NCBI RefSeq assembly: GCF_963576675.1
Contig: NC_088916.1
Coordinates: forward strand, 10,020,501 to 10,084,500
DNA: 64,000 nucleotides
Reading direction: 5' to 3'
Source of the DNA: Euphorbia lathyris
Lineage: Eukaryota > Streptophyta > Magnoliopsida > Malpighiales > Euphorbiaceae
The notes under the pieces are model-generated. The model made no database searches and was not told the DNA's origin. It saw nothing but the letters and a program-made list of their open reading frames with translations. Position 1 is the first letter of the stretch; every line of letters starts with the position of its first letter. Below, one piece after another: positions 1-11,606 of the stretch. A program made the translations under genes and the position numbers.

Positions 1-1674
1 CTTGACATTTGGAAGAACATTAGGCTTTTGAGTAGAGGACTTGAAATTCGTGTTGATGTCAGGAGAACGATTGTGAACAACTGAAGGTTGAGTTCTACGT
101 CTAGCGGGCCTTTTTGCCACCATCCAGGGGCCAAAGTTCCCTTCGTACCCCTGATTCCCTTCAGTTCTTCCCACACTATCCACAACAATCTCCTCAACCA
201 CCTTCATCCTTTTAGGGCACCCCTCCTGAGAATGACCATACATGCCACAATCATAACAAATGTTATGTAAGCCTTCATATTCAATAAAAAACACTTTATC
301 ACGAACACAAAATTTTGACAACAAAGGTTTAGCCAGATCCACATCTATACAAACCCTAGCAAACTTGCCCCTAATGGCCCCAATTGTAGTTTTGTCCACG
401 TGGTGGACCTTCCCGACCAGGCCTCCAATTTTACTGAGAAAATTTTCACTGTAGTACTCAATGGGAAGGCCCGAGAACCTTACCCAGGTCAAAATCCTGT
501 TAACCGAACAATCATGAGGATTAAAATTAGGAACCCAAGGCCGAAGGGCCAGAACATGGTTGGAGATGATGTACGACCCTCCATTGATTACCGAATTGTA
601 ATCCTCAACCCTGGTAAATTTAATAACATAATAGTCATTTTCCAGATCAGTAATACTGATTTTACCTTTCTTTGCCCACTGAGCTTGTATCCTTTGGGCA
701 AAATAGTTAAAACTAATTCTCTTACCCAGGACAGTAACAATTAAGGACACATTCCACTTCTCTCTGAGCTCACGCTTCTCAGCAGCGGAAAGTCTAATAA
801 TAGGACAGAGAGGATCGTCCTGGCCACTATCCTCCTCATCAGAATCAGAGAACATGTCATCAGAATCCCCCACCATTAAAATCTCCTCTAAACCCGGCTC
901 TTCCTCAACCACCCCCATAATCGTATCCTTCCAAGAGACTTTACCAGTCTCATTCATATGAACCCTAGTTCTGGGGGAAACCTCGTTCCCTTGACCTTGA
1001 ACTCCACCCTCAACACCAACCCTAGTCATTTTATTAGAAAGAACCTGCCCCGAGGCAGCCTGCCCCCATGCCGCAACCTCAGCCTGCCCATCGCTTCCTG
1101 GACTCATACATCCCGCGCTAGGCACAACACCAACAGCCCCAGCACACCGCCCGGCAGAACCCAGGCAGTGCCTGGCGCTTAGCCCCTCGCTAGGCATCCC
1201 TCGCCCCGCATCAACCCCTGAGAACGGGGGCGCCTTGCCTCCGGCATCCATCACCAACGGCACCCGCAGAGCCCGTAGATCCGCCCCAAGCCGTAAGGGC
1301 GCCTCCTGCGGATCCTGCAAAGGAGCCTCCTGCGGCTCCCGCAAATCCTCCCGAGGACTCCGCAGATCAGCCCGCAGATCCCGCATGTCCACCTCCCGTA
1401 GCTCCGCCCGCAGATCCCTCATAGGCTCCTCCTGCAGATCCCGCGGCACCGCCCGAACCACTGCCGAGCTGCCGATCGCCCCACCCAGCGCCGCACCCTT
1501 CGCACGCCCACCTCCAACCAACTCCTCCCCACACCTTGCGCCCACTCCAACCAGGCCGCCGCCCCCTTCCCTGCCGACATCCCCTTCCTGATATGACCAG
1601 AAACCAGCCGCCTCCAACCCTTCACCACCCACAGCCACCCTATCCCTAGATCTATCCCTAACCCGCTTCACCAT
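1..1674 (-). CDS. LINE (plant L1-type) ORF1 protein, end lies beyond the left edge
   Basis: The minus strand is open from an ATG at 1674 to the window edge (at least 558 codons, no stop). The N-terminal ~200 residues are Ala/Gly/Arg-rich low complexity with repeats like DLREPQEAPL. An acidic run (DSDDMFSDSDEED, about residue 275) precedes a DUF4283-type domain (about 302-440) and a CCHC knuckle CYDCGMYGHSQEGC (starting near residue 473, bases ~217-258), then a basic tail. This order is known from plant L1-type LINE ORF1 proteins, which bind element RNA. ORF2 (endonuclease/reverse transcriptase) would lie to the left, unseen. The start was chosen because it follows the (GA)n 5' leader and no upstream in-frame ATG was noticed. 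A host DUF4283 protein is the alternative; the context favours a LINE. Confidence 0.5.
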   Translation of the reverse strand, partial: MVKRVRDRSRDRVAVGGEGLEAAGFWSYQEGDVGREGGGGLVGVGARCGEELVGGGRAKGAALGGAIGSSAVVRAVPRDLQEEPMRDLRAELREVDMRDLRADLRSPREDLREPQEAPLQDPQEAPLRLGADLRALRVPLVMDAGGKAPPFSGVDAGRGMPSEGLSARHCLGSAGRCAGAVGVVPSAGCMSPGSDGQAEVAAWGQAASGQVLSNKMTRVGVEGGVQGQGNEVSPRTRVHMNETGKVSWKDTIMGVVEEEPGLEEILMVGDSDDMFSDSDEEDSGQDDPLCPIIRLSAAEKRELREKWNVSLIVTVLGKRISFNYFAQRIQAQWAKKGKISITDLENDYYVIKFTRVEDYNSVINGGSYIISNHVLALRPWVPNFNPHDCSVNRILTWVRFSGLPIEYYSENFLSKIGGLVGKVHHVDKTTIGAIRGKFARVCIDVDLAKPLLSKFCVRDKVFFIEYEGLHNICYDCGMYGHSQEGCPKRMKVVEEIVVDSVGRTEGNQGYEGNFGPWMVAKRPARRRTQPSVVHNRSPDINTNFKSSTQKPNVLPNVK

Positions 1675-1685
1675 AAACCCTAGCC

Positions 1686-1709
1686 GAGAGAGAGAGAGAG
1701 AGAGAGAGA
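1686..1709. repeat. (GA)n microsatellite
   Basis: Pure GA dinucleotide run just upstream of the minus-strand LINE ORF1 start, so it sits in that element's presumed 5' leader, where it reads as a pyrimidine CT run. Confidence 0.5.
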
Positions 1710-1796
1710 AATTCTTAATAAGTCTATTTAATTTAAGTTAAATGTTTATAAATTATAATATTTAAAGTATAATTTTAATTATAATAAGGAATAATT

Positions 1797-2012
1797 GGGG
1801 ATCTGTCGGGGATTCTCCATCGGGGATTAACGGAGCGGGGTCGGGGATCCCCACGGGGCAGGGATACTATTCCCCATCCCCGCCCCATTCCCATCACGAG
1901 AGATAAAATTATCCACATCCTCATCCCATGGGGATTCTTATCGGTGATTATCCGTTCCCATCGGGGCCAGTTACCAACGGGGATGGGAATCCCCGTCCCA
2001 CTTGCATCCCTA
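1797..2012. mobile_element. GC-rich hAT-like terminal segment, truncated
   Basis: A G/C-rich stretch in AT-rich DNA, full of GGGGATTCCC-like words in both orientations, ending CTTGCATCCCTA. Read inward from the right, the end is TAGGGATGCAAGTGGGACGG, the style of end seen in some plant hAT elements. No matching left terminus or target duplication is visible, so the family is an inference. Confidence 0.5.
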
Positions 2013-2290
2013 AATATAAGTTTAACATTTAAAAAAATATTAATTTAGACCTCGATAACGAAATGTGATACATCATTCATATTATTCCGTTAAATTCTAA
2101 TTTCTCTGTCTATATACAATTGAAAGAACTTAACGGAATTATATGAATGATGTGTCTGTTATCAAGATCTAAATTAGTATTCTTTTTTAAACGTTAAGCC
2201 TATATTAATATTATTTTATATGTGGAGTTTAATTTATACTTCTCCATAAAACTTAAGTCTATTTTAATAGTTTATCCCATAAATAAAAGA
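2013..2290. mobile_element. Fold-back MITE, family S, copy 1
   Basis: Two arms pair as an imperfect inverted repeat: AACATTTAAAAAAATATTAA with CCTCGATAACGAAATGTGA on the left, the complement with TTATCAAGATCTAAATTAG on the right, around a TTAACGGAAT-type centre. The same design recurs at 31567-31840 and 35300-35600, and as one arm near 57200-57330. No coding capacity. Boundaries are approximate. Confidence 0.5.
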
Positions 2291-2320
2291 AATTAAAAAT
2301 AAAAGCAAAATTTTTTATAA

Positions 2321-3600
2321 ATTTGACAGATGAAGCTGACGTGTGACTGTTCTTATCTTATATACTCCCACCACCTACTACATCAGCAGAAGATGAATTT
2401 AGGGTTTTGAGGGGTGGCTCTTCTCCGCCGTTAGGTGGTAAGGGCATTGATATTTCAAGATGGATTGCGATTGCGATTGGGGTTACATACTCAACCGTGC
2501 ATCGGTGGAAATGTCATCAGTGCTGTTGATTCCGATTAGGGTTACATACTCGATCAGGGCGTTATTTGGAACAAACCTCGACCAGCATTGGATCTGGTCG
2601 TCTAGCATCTGATAGTCATGAACCTATACAAAATTACCTTTCTTCTTCAACAGTATGGGGAAGATTGAAACATGATATTCTGTTTCTAAACAAACAGATT
2701 TGTGCTTGAAAGAATCAAGAGAAAGCTCCTATCTATCATCCAAGCCAGATGAAGTTGAACTTTCATACCCAAGCTCGCTCACTCAGTATCTTCGACAGAT
2801 TCGCTTAAGTTTTTCCTCTTTCGATATGTCTCCTAATTCAGTGCTCCAGATGAACAAGACGACAGGAGAAGCAAAAGGCACAGACTCTTCCACTCTCTAA
2901 ATTCAGTGTTGCAGGTGAACAAGACGACAAGAGAAATGGATTGCTGAAGAAAGCTTATGAGCTTTTTGTGCTTTGTGACGCTGAAGTTGCTCTTATCATC
3001 TTCTCTAACCGTGCCAAGCTCTGTGAGTTCAGCAGCATATCCAAATAGAGTGATCTAATCCTCCTGGGTGGCTTACTTCGGGAAGACAAGTAAGAGCCAC
3101 AGAGGTCCCCTAGAGTGATCTAATCCTCCTGGCCCCGTGACATTTGGTATTGTCTACGGGTTTTCCTTTTTGCTATCACTATCTGTCCTTAGGTCTAACT
3201 TAACCAATGATTATGAAGCAAAGGCTTGTAGCAGATCCGACGAAGACATGTTTGAAAGCATATGGAAATCAGCTTAAAGTTTGTCATGTTCTTCAGCTCC
3301 CCAGATCTTTTCGTGCACTGTTGGACAAAAACCAAGCAAGTCTAGGTACTGTCTAGATGATACTGCTGATGTACTGCCATTGCTTCAAAGTTTGACAAGT
3401 CCTTCAAGTTCGAAACTGAGGTGCAATGCAGAAGACCAAGTGTCTTTCGAGCAAGTGTTTTTCGTTGCATAAATACAGGGTAAAGAAAGTAAATAGTCCG
3501 GGTAGAAGAAGGATGATGTTTATCAATTACGATTGGAGAATCAGAGTTGAGATTTTGTAGGAGAGGTTGATGGGGTAGGATGTTGTTTTGTATTTTACAA
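2321..3600 (+). repeat. Gene-fragment block, copy A
   Basis: From about 2321 (GATGAAGCTGACGTGTGA) this stretch matches 35728-36480 almost base for base, including a MADS-box fragment. Its tail (3230-3590) matches parts of 38140-38460 and 60280-60450. It carries no complete gene. The unit is a segmental copy of DNA with pieces of several host genes; other copies are B (7617-7732 plus 30302 onward), C (35728-38900), D (57985-60900) and tail-only E (40656-40893). Confidence 0.5.
2935..3048 (+). pseudogene. MADS-box domain fragment (C-terminal half of the domain)
   Basis: The frame reads [20 protein letters not shown], then [17 protein letters not shown] and TAG at 3046-3048. This is the conserved second half of a type II (MIKC) MADS domain: helix end, dimerisation strands and following sheet. 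The DNA-binding N-terminus is replaced by unrelated sequence, and the I, K and C regions are absent, so it cannot act as a transcription factor. Compared with copy C (36359-36472) it has three changes in conserved positions (S to F, G to A, Y to C), as expected of a decaying copy. The parent family is clear; the exact MADS clade cannot be told. Confidence 0.5.
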
Positions 3601-5640
3601 GTCTTTTTGGAGATAGATGTGACTAAAATGTCAATACTCTTCTTATATTTATGGAATTTATCATAAGTGAAAGTGCATGCTCTCGAAATTTCATTATAGT
3701 AAAGAGTTTTGTCTTCGAAATTCTAACTGTTATTTTGAACTATTCATTTGCTACCCGATTTTAAATATGGTTTCCTTAAGAGAAGGAATTGATTTATCAG
3801 ATATGTTCATTGGTTTTAAGCATGTTTCTGGCTATTGCATTCATTAGTCACTAGATTTTTTTTCTATTGCTTGCTATATTAAATTCCATTATAGATTAAA
3901 AGCATTGCTAGTTCTTTTATTTAGAGGTAGGAACAAGTAACCTTTAGAATTTGATCAGTTTATGGTTAGTTTATCAAAAAAGAACAATGCGAGTTGGGAT
4001 TCTTGTGAGACATTAAAAATTGTTCTAGTTACTTTAGACTTTGATATATGCTCACCAACTTGGCTAACGTTTTATTAATCTGCTATAGGTTTGTGTTCCA
4101 TGTGGACTATGACCATTGTACCACAAGAATTGGGGTTTCAGTCTGGCGAAGAGAAATACACTCGAAGTTGTGTTAGGATCATTTTTGTTATGTCTATCAT
4201 TTTTGTTTGTTTGTTTACTCTCGTGCTCTAGATTGCATATAGCTCTTGAGCTGATAGAGTACATAAATATGAATGAATACAAGTCCAAATTCAAGCTTCT
4301 TATCTATACATGATGGCATTTCCTGGATTTTATGAACAGTCAGCCATCTCATTTAAACTAAACAGTCAAGGAATTTAATAGCAGACTATGAATCTTGTAA
4401 ATTTAACATGGATTTTTAGCTGTTTCTTAAAACAGCATATAGTTACTCTTTTTCTTGTGTTTGTAAAACAACGAATTGTGTTGCTCATATTCATGCTCGG
4501 GCTTTAGATTGTCTGTTCGGGGTGCTTGGAATATTGGTAGGATTATAAACGACTGATGCTGGCTTGTTATTAAGATTAAAGAGCCAAATTTGAACATGTT
4601 TAAAGCTTATCTTGTGAACAGGTGAAATTTGAGGTTGATGAATTTTGATTTGCTTAAACATGAATAAGCTAACTTCTCTAATTTGGTTTTAGCTTTAAGT
4701 TTCATGTAATATTTTATTTGAAGTTGTCATAGATTTGGCAATTCGATGTAACTTGTAGCATGATCTCCAAGAGTTACAAAAGTATGGTATATAAAAGAAA
4801 AAAGACAAAGATGTGTGTATTGACATTGGGAGTTTTTTTAAATAAATGTTTCTTACTTCTATTAAATCTTCCAAAATGGGTTGCTTTTTAAGCAGATTAA
4901 CTGAGCTTTAAACAAGGTTAACCTCAAATTTGTGGGGCTTGTTTTTCTTTGTTTTTTGGAACGAATAGATATGTTTTGACAGTTATCCGACTATCAGATT
5001 GGACCTTACAAATAAGTTTGTCGATAAATCGAAGCAGTCCAGTACATTTTTCCTTTTGTTATTTGTAATTATATATAATAACACATTAAACATTTTATAC
5101 ACTTTAAGTTTTTTTAGTGATTAACTTATATGTGACCGACTTAGTTGTTAGTATCTTAAGAGATTTTTTTATAACTGTATTAATAATACACTGAATATAT
5201 TAGATAAATTGTATTTGGAAGATTCGATGTGACAGTTAAATAACAATCAAATCAAATCAGTATTTTCAAATGTTTGATAGCTTATGAAAAAAATTGATCT
5301 TAATTTAAAATATTAGAAACAAAACATTAAGAGTAAATTTATACTTTCCTGAAAACGCGTGACTTAAATTTGATCCCTTATCCTTTTAATAAAAGTAGAA
5401 AATTTTCTAAAAAACTTATGAGAATTAAATATAATATTTTAAATGAATTTTTTTATTGTTATTATAAAAGAAAATATTATTGTGATCATTATGGTTAAAG
5501 ATAATATAAAAATAGATTGGTTTAATACATTTTTAACATTTTGTACTTATTAAAAAAAATCAATTCTCTTTTGTATTTTGAAAAAATTATATTTATCATC
5601 CGAATTTATTTAAAGTGACATATTGATTGTCTGAAAAGTA
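3601..5640. other. AT-rich stretch without recognisable features
   Basis: About 2 kb of AT-rich DNA. Overlapping short frames on both strands near 4064-4313 have no recognisable domain. I see no transposon ends or RNA genes here. It may be old degraded repeat or true intergenic DNA. Confidence 0.5.
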
Positions 5641-5658
5641 TCTATTAACCAAACTTTT

Positions 5659-6417
5659 TTAAAGTGATTTATTGCCCGTGAATTTGTTTGAGCTTGGATG
5701 GTTTTTTAGTAGAGGATTCATCTTGTGCTCATCCCAACCGGTGTAACATTTTACTCTCTTCATTAACTCTTGGAAGTTTTTGGACCTAGAGGTGATGATG
5801 TTTTGCTGTAAGGCTCGGTTGCGGAAATTGCTTGCCATCATGTCTATTGCCCCTTTAATGCTGAATTCCTTTAAACGGATGGCTAAAGCTTGAAATCGCT
5901 TGATGAATAGGGCTAGGGTTTCCCCTTCAGATTGGACTGTCCTGTTTAAATCTTGCATTATTTTTCCTTTTGGTATGGAAGTTACGAAGTGATTCACGAA
6001 GGATTCTGCCATTTGGTTAAAGTCGTGGATGGATACGGGAAGGAGTTGCTCATGCCAGAATGCATCTGAATCTTTTAAGGTGATGGGAAAAAGGTGACAG
6101 AGGACGACGTTTGTAGAGGTTGTTGCCTCCATGATTCTTCTAAAAAATTTCACGTGAGTTACAGGATTACCACTGTCTCCATCCTGGATGAAAGTACGGA
6201 TGCGAAACCCCTTAGGGATTGGCTGGCATTGAATTTCTCTAGACAAAGGTGTGCATATGTCTGTTAAGGCCGAAGGTCCGACGTATGTACCAAATTTATC
6301 CTTATTTTTCCAAGTTTCCTTCCTAATGATCTCATACATCTCCTTTTTGCTGATAGATTTATTTCCGCCGTCTTCTTTTAGTTTATTTTTTTCTTTATGA
6401 GGGCTAATTGATGTCAT
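5659..6417 (-). pseudogene. Gag protein fragment, Ty3/gypsy Tat-like
   Basis: A 252-residue frame whose middle (about residues 45-200) has the Retrotrans_gag pattern: PIPKGFRIRTFIQDGDSGNP, then HVKFFRRIM, then AFWHEQLLPVSIHDFNQM, and EGETLALFIKRFQALAI. Gag forms the virus-like particle that packages element RNA. The C-terminal nucleocapsid with its zinc knuckle and everything downstream are absent, and the frame ends in unrelated AT-rich sequence, so this is a dead remnant. The start is the first in-frame ATG; a longer N-terminus may have decayed in the leader. Confidence 0.5.
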
Positions 6418-6897
6418 GAAGGGTTAACCTAGCACATTTGCCTTTTTTCTCTGAGTGGTGTCTAGGCCTTTCTTTAGAGATCTTTGAATCGTCCCTTCGT
6501 CTGGACGGACTTCGTGATCTAGAATATTTCCTTTTTGTGGATGGGCATCAGACGTACCTTTTAGGTGTTCGGGTTGGTCAATGACTGGACTCTCCTGTAC
6601 GGTTTTGATTGTTTTGCAATGTCTTTTATGTTTTCCTTAGTTTCTTTTTTAATTCGGCCATCTTTACATCCCTGATATCATCCATCTCTTTTTAGATTGC
6701 TTCCAAATTTTGACAGAATCGAATAGTGACCTCATCCACTAATATTTGGTATTGTGGTTCTAGTCGCTCTTAGTGTCTAGATTCACTGTTATGTTCTTCC
6801 ATGTTTTCTCCATGGATTTCCGATTGAATAAGTCTGTCATGTGCAATTTCCTTCTGCCATCGTTGTTTTTCTGAATTTTACGTGTTTGTTCAAATTC

Positions 6898-6913
6898 ACG
6901 CTCATCACACCAA
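6898..6913 (-). other. Primer-binding site of the truncated gypsy element
   Basis: Minus-strand TTGGTGTGATGAGCGT directly follows the LTR end ATAACA. It differs at few positions from the primer site after the 5' LTR of the Tat element (TTGGTGCGGTGAACGT at 16262). Confidence 0.5.
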
Positions 6914-7341
6914 TGTTATCTCTGTATCTGAAGTGTCCTCCAAGTCTTTCGGTAAAGTACCTATAAAAGGAGACAAACGATCAGAGAGGGACCAAAGTCC
7001 TGCGAACCCGTTCTGATACCTAAGTAAGCAAAGGCTTTGAAGGGTCGAACGAAGTGGAACACTGGCAATATAATGATATTAATGTAGCTTTAGGATTTTC
7101 TATACATGTCCCTTTATAGCGTCTCTACCAAACCCTTCTTCTTTTAGGAATTCTCCTTTATTAGGAGTCCTTCTATTGGAAGACTCTGCCTTTAAGAGAG
7201 TTCTTTCATTATTAGACGTCTGTTTACCTGGCAGGAGGTTTTTATTAATAGAAACGGTTCCTGTAAATTAGTTAATTCTAGAGGCTCTAATTCTTCCACG
7301 TAGTTTATTGTATTCAAAAACTTTCGATGCTTCATGTGTCA
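6914..7341 (-). repeat. 5' LTR of the truncated gypsy element (right limit uncertain)
   Basis: Ends at 6914 with ACA before the primer site. A TATA-like GCTATAAAGG reads on the minus strand at 7111-7120. The other limit is placed at 7341, where minus-strand TGACAC begins, as a guess. Confidence 0.5.
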
Positions 7342-7616
7342 GTATTTATTTCCTAAGATAGTGCTGACTAAATCAAATTGTAAGTTTTTTTCAAAGGGTT
7401 TTTTACACTTACATTATATTTATTATAATTTTAACAAAAATTATCCACAAAATAGTAAAGAAAGAAGGAAAAAAACACTTTTTAACCTTATTTTATTACA
7501 ATCAAAATCTGATTTAAATTAAACAAATGTAAATATTAATGAAGAGTATTACAAAAAAGTTTCTAGAGAGTGTAATAAATAGATTTTAAAAATTAGAGAA
7601 ATATTTTTTTTTAAGT
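7342..7616. other. AT-rich stretch, nothing recognised
   Basis: Between the truncated gypsy LTR and block B. Short frames only, with no repeat or motif I can name. Confidence 0.5.
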
Positions 7617-7732
7617 TTGACACAGCAGGTTATGTGTCACTCTCTCCTTATTTGATACCAAAACCTGACGCAATACAAATACAAACGGTTACACCTGCAA
7701 ATTGTAGTTCGTATCGCAAGAAAGTGCAGTTT
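7617..7732 (+). repeat. Gene-fragment block, copy B, left part
   Basis: The words TTATTTGATACCAA, CTGACGCAATAC and TCGCAAGAAAGTGCAGTT match the block starts near 36560 and 58020. The copy is interrupted at 7733 by the chromovirus and resumes at 30302 with TGGCTTCTCCTTCTCCGCC. Confidence 0.5.
7728..7732. repeat. Target-site duplication AGTTT, left
   Basis: AGTTT immediately before the LTR start; an identical AGTTT stands at 30297-30301 after the 3' LTR. Confidence 0.5.
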
Positions 7733-7982
7733 TGATATATGGATTAATTAGAGCAGTGTCGTTTTACTTGTTAGCTTGGCGTTTTGGGTATTTGAATAAG
7801 TTAAGAGTCTGTTAAAGGAAGTTACAGGTGTCCTGTTTTCCTTATTCTGTTGTAGTGGTCTCCAGGTTAGAAGGGTCATATATTCTCTGTAATGAGCTCA
7901 TACCTTTCTCATGAATGAAACCAGCTAAGTTTTTCTCTCTCTCAAATCTCCCTTTCTTCTTCTAGAAAATTGTCTGGTATCA
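7733..7982 (+). repeat. Chromovirus 5' LTR
   Basis: 250 bp, TGATATATGG to GTATCA. Its right end is set by the primer site and its left end by the AGTTT duplication. It contains a TAATG that the 3' LTR lacks. Confidence 0.5.
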
Positions 7983-7984
7983 TC

Positions 7985-7996
7985 TGGTATCAGAGC
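7985..7996 (+). other. Primer-binding site (initiator Met tRNA type), chromovirus
   Basis: TGGTATCAGAGC two bases after the LTR end. This is the usual complement of the initiator methionine tRNA 3' end that primes minus-strand DNA synthesis. Confidence 0.5.
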
Positions 7997-8050
7997 TTCC
8001 TTCCTTCCCTGTGAAAATTATCCCACCATATCCAAACTCCATCTTCTCTT

Positions 8051-8248
8051 ATGGCAGATGGAACTAGGTCTCAAGAGCTTAAAAAGATTGAAGACAATCT
8101 GAAATCGATGGTGAAAAGCATGTTTGTCGAGAACAATAAACGACAGGAGCAGCTTATTGAAGAAAATAACAAACGAATGGAGGAGATGATGATGAGGCAG
8201 CAGGGTTCCATTGTTGAAGAGCTCAAGACCTTTCTCAACACTATGAAC

Positions 8249-8279
<31 letters not shown>

Positions 8280-11200
8280 CTAATCATACAGTCAACTTAG
8301 GCCCAAACTCAGAACAACCCCATCACCTATCCACCAGATTTGCTAAAGTTGATTTTCCCCATTTTGATGGTTCAGAACTCGAAGGCTGGTTGTTCAGGTG
8401 TGAGCGTTTTTTTCAGATTGACAATACCCCAGCTGAGTCCAAGGTGAAACTAGCTTCGCTTCATCTAGAAGGCAGGGCACTGGAATGGCACCAGTCCTTC
8501 CTAAGGAGTAGAGGGAGACTTGCAGAACCACCATGGAATGAATATCTAACCGCCATTAAAGGTAGATTCGGAGTACGAGTCTATGAGGATCCAATGGCAG
8601 ATCTCAAGAGGCTCACCCAGACTAGAACACTCTTGGATTATCTGGAGGCATTTGATTCCTGCTCACACAAGGTAACCTTATCTGAAGAAAACATTTTAAG
8701 TTGTTTCCTTAGTGGGTTAAAGGATGAAATTGGTCTTCCATTGCAAATGCTTAGTCCAAAAACCTTGCAACAAGCTTATGCACTTGCTAGGATACAGGAA
8801 AATTACTTGAATACAGTTAAGATAGGGAGAAGCATTGTTAGTAATAAGCCACAATTTTCTGCTGGAACTTCTACAACCATTACCCCATATAAACCTCACC
8901 CACCCTTACTACCAACTCCATATGTCCTTAAATTACTACCAGCACCTCTTAATACCACCTCTAAACCAGTTAACCAAAACATTACTAAACCTCAATATCA
9001 GCAACCCAAAGCTCATCGGTTAACTGAGGCAGAACTGGCTGATAAACGAGCTAAGAATTTGTGTTTTTGGTGTGACGAGAGGTTCACTCCTGGCCATCAG
9101 TGCAAGAAGAAGTACTTACACACCATTTTGGTACAGGAATGCCCTGAAGAAGGAGTGGAAGAAACCATTGAAGATGAGGTTCATCGGGAGGAAGTACCAC
9201 TTATTTCTCTATGTGCAATGGGGGGAATTACAGGTGGGTCACTTCAAACCATGAGACTGGTTGGTAAATTTAAGAAGAAGGCACTACACATCCTTATTGA
9301 CTCAGGCAGCACATTGAACTTCTTGGATCTCACAGTGATGAAGGGGTTAGGGTGTGCATTGAAAAGCATTGATCCAGTTAAGATCACAGTTGCTAATGGG
9401 CAAATAATGCAGTGCTCATTGGTTTCTGAAGGATTTCAGTGGGAAATGCAGGGTCAGAAATTTGAAGTAGACTTTTTGGTTATGACCTTGGGAGGTTGTG
9501 AGATGGTTCTAGGAGTCCAGTGGTTGATCACCTTGGGAGACATCACGTGGAACTTCAATTCTCTTAATATGACCTTTAAGGTTGGAGAAAATAACCATAG
9601 TTTGCAGGGCATTACTTCTACACAGGTGAAGGTAATATCCGAAAGTAATATGCTGAGAATGTTGCATCATGGCCACACAACATATTTGTCTCAGGTTCAG
9701 AAAACTTCTGATTCATTGGAGGTGCAAGGAGTCCCTGAGGCATTAGACCCTTTAATGCAGGAGTTCCACTCCCTGTTTAACAAAATCACTACTCTTCCGC
9801 CAATGAGAACACATGACCACAGGATACCATTGATGGAAGGAGCCACCCCAGTTAACATTAGGCCTTATAGGCACTCAGCTTTACAAAAGGATGTCATTGA
9901 GGCCATGATCCAGGAGCTGTTGGATAATGGGACTATTAGACACAGTGTTAGTCCTTTCTCTTCTCCAATGGTGTTAGTCAAGACAAAAGACAACACATGG
10001 AGGATGTGCATTGATTACAGGGAGCTTAATGGCAAAACAGTGAAGGACAGGTTCCCAATTCCCATTATTGAGGAGTTACTTGATGAATTGCATGGAGCTA
10101 CAATTTTTACAAAGATTGATCTCACATCAGGGTACTATCAAATCCGAATGCACCCATCAGATATCCACAAAACAGCTTTCAGGACACATGAGGGCCACTA
10201 TGAATTTGTGGTGATGCCATTTGGGTTAACCAATGCCCCATCCACTTTTCAGAGCCTAATGAATCACATCTTTAAAGACTATCTCAGGAAGTTTGTTCTG
10301 GTGTTTTTTGACGATATCTTGGTCTATAGCAGAGACATGGACACCCATGTCCAACACCTTCGTTGGGTATTTTTAAAATTACAAGAACATCAATTGTTAG
10401 CTAAAAGAAGTAAGTGTGTCTTTGGCAGTCATTCAGTTGAATATCTTGGACATGTAATACAGGGTGATGGAGTGTCTACGGATCCGAGAAAGATAGAGGC
10501 AGTAGCCAATTGGCCAATTCCATCTAACATCAAACATCTAAGAGGGTTTTTGGGCTTAACGGGTTATTACAGGCGTTTCATTAGGCAATATGGTGTGATT
10601 AGTAAGGCTCTCACAAACCTGCTCAAAAAGGATAGTTTTGTTTGGACTGATGAAACTATAGCAGCATTTCAAACTTTGAAGTTGGCTCTGATTAGTGCTC
10701 CAGTTCTGGCCTTACCATCGCCTCACAAGACTTTTGTGATTGAAACAGATGCCTGTGATGTTGGCATTGGAGCTGTTTTGATGCAGGACCTCCATCCAAT
10801 TGCTTACATTAGCAAAGCTTTGGCTCCTAAGCACCAGACTCTATCAGTTTATGAAAAAGAGTTGCTAGCAGTTGTTTACGCTGTGAAGCGTTGGGATCAT
10901 TATGTGGCACACAGGAAGTTTCTCATTAAAAGACTCAAGTTCCTATTGGAGCAACGAATCACTACTAGTCCTCAACAAAAATATATTGCAAAGTTGTTCG
11001 GGTATGAGTTCGAAATCTCTTACAAGCAAGGGAAAGAGAACATAGATGTTGATGCCTTATCTAGACTCCCTGCAGCAGAACTTGCTGCTCTTACGGTTTC
11101 TACTCCAGTCCATAGTTTACTTCCGGAAGTAGAGCTTAGTTGGGCCCAAGATCCAAAATTGAAGGTTCTCATTGAAACATTACAGTTTGGTTCTCTTGGT

Positions 11201-11606
11201 CAGGGTCCTTACACTTGGAGGGATTCTATACTACGAAGAAAAGGAAGGCTGGTGGTTGGAGATAATGCTGAATTGAAAACAAAATTGCTCAAGTTAGTGC
11301 ATGATTCATCAGGTGGTGGTCATTCTGGAATGCAAGCAACTTACAAGAGATTGCAACAACTTTTCTACTGGAAAGGAATGGAGAGGGATGTAAGAAATTA
11401 CATAAGAGGTTGCATTGTGTGCCAAACTTGCAAGTACAAAACTACAAGCGTTCCAGGAAAATTGCAACCCTTGCCAATACCAGAAGGAATATGGATTAAC
11501 ATTAGCATGGATTTCATCGAGGGGTTACCCAAGATTAAGGGAAAAGAAGTCATTATGGTGGTGGTAGACAGGCTGAGTAAATATGCTCACTTCCTCAGCC
11601 TAGGAC
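8051..11606 (+). pseudogene. Chromovirus gag-pol, 5' part (gag, protease, RT, RNase H, start of integrase)
   Basis: Open from the ATG at 8051 to the copia insertion. Residues 1-60 are charged and helical; a Ser run (about 68-79) is encoded by a TCT repeat. Gag is at about 97-230, a zinc-knuckle-like CFWCDERFTPGHQC near 337, protease ILIDSGSTLNFLD near 414, RT about 600-800 with FFDDILVYS near 753, RNase H ETDACDVGIGAVL near 898, and the integrase HHCC zinc finger at about 1084-1127. The integrase core begins at MDFIEGLP, giving the first catalytic Asp. The product would make particles and copy and integrate the element. Reading ends three bases after the insertion point in foreign LTR sequence, so integrase is cut between its first and second catalytic residues. 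No stop lies inside this part. Confidence 0.5.
11602..11606. repeat. Target-site duplication AGGAC, left (copia in chromovirus integrase)
   Basis: AGGAC directly before the copia LTR. The same five bases follow the 3' LTR at 29091-29095. Confidence 0.5.

Larger units (their letters stand above)
5659..7341 (-). mobile_element. Truncated Ty3/gypsy element, Tat-like (5' LTR, primer site, gag only)
   Basis: On the minus strand the order is LTR (about 7341 to 6914), primer-binding site (6913-6898), leader, then gag (6417-5659), after which recognisable sequence stops. Protease, polymerase and 3' LTR are missing. The primer site TTGGTGTGATGAGCGTG closely resembles that of the Tat element at 16262, supporting the assignment. 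The right LTR limit is uncertain because no second LTR exists for comparison. Confidence 0.5.

Noticed and set aside
4064..4313. Overlapping frames on both strands
   Set aside because: No recognisable motif, AT-rich composition, no neighbouring signals.
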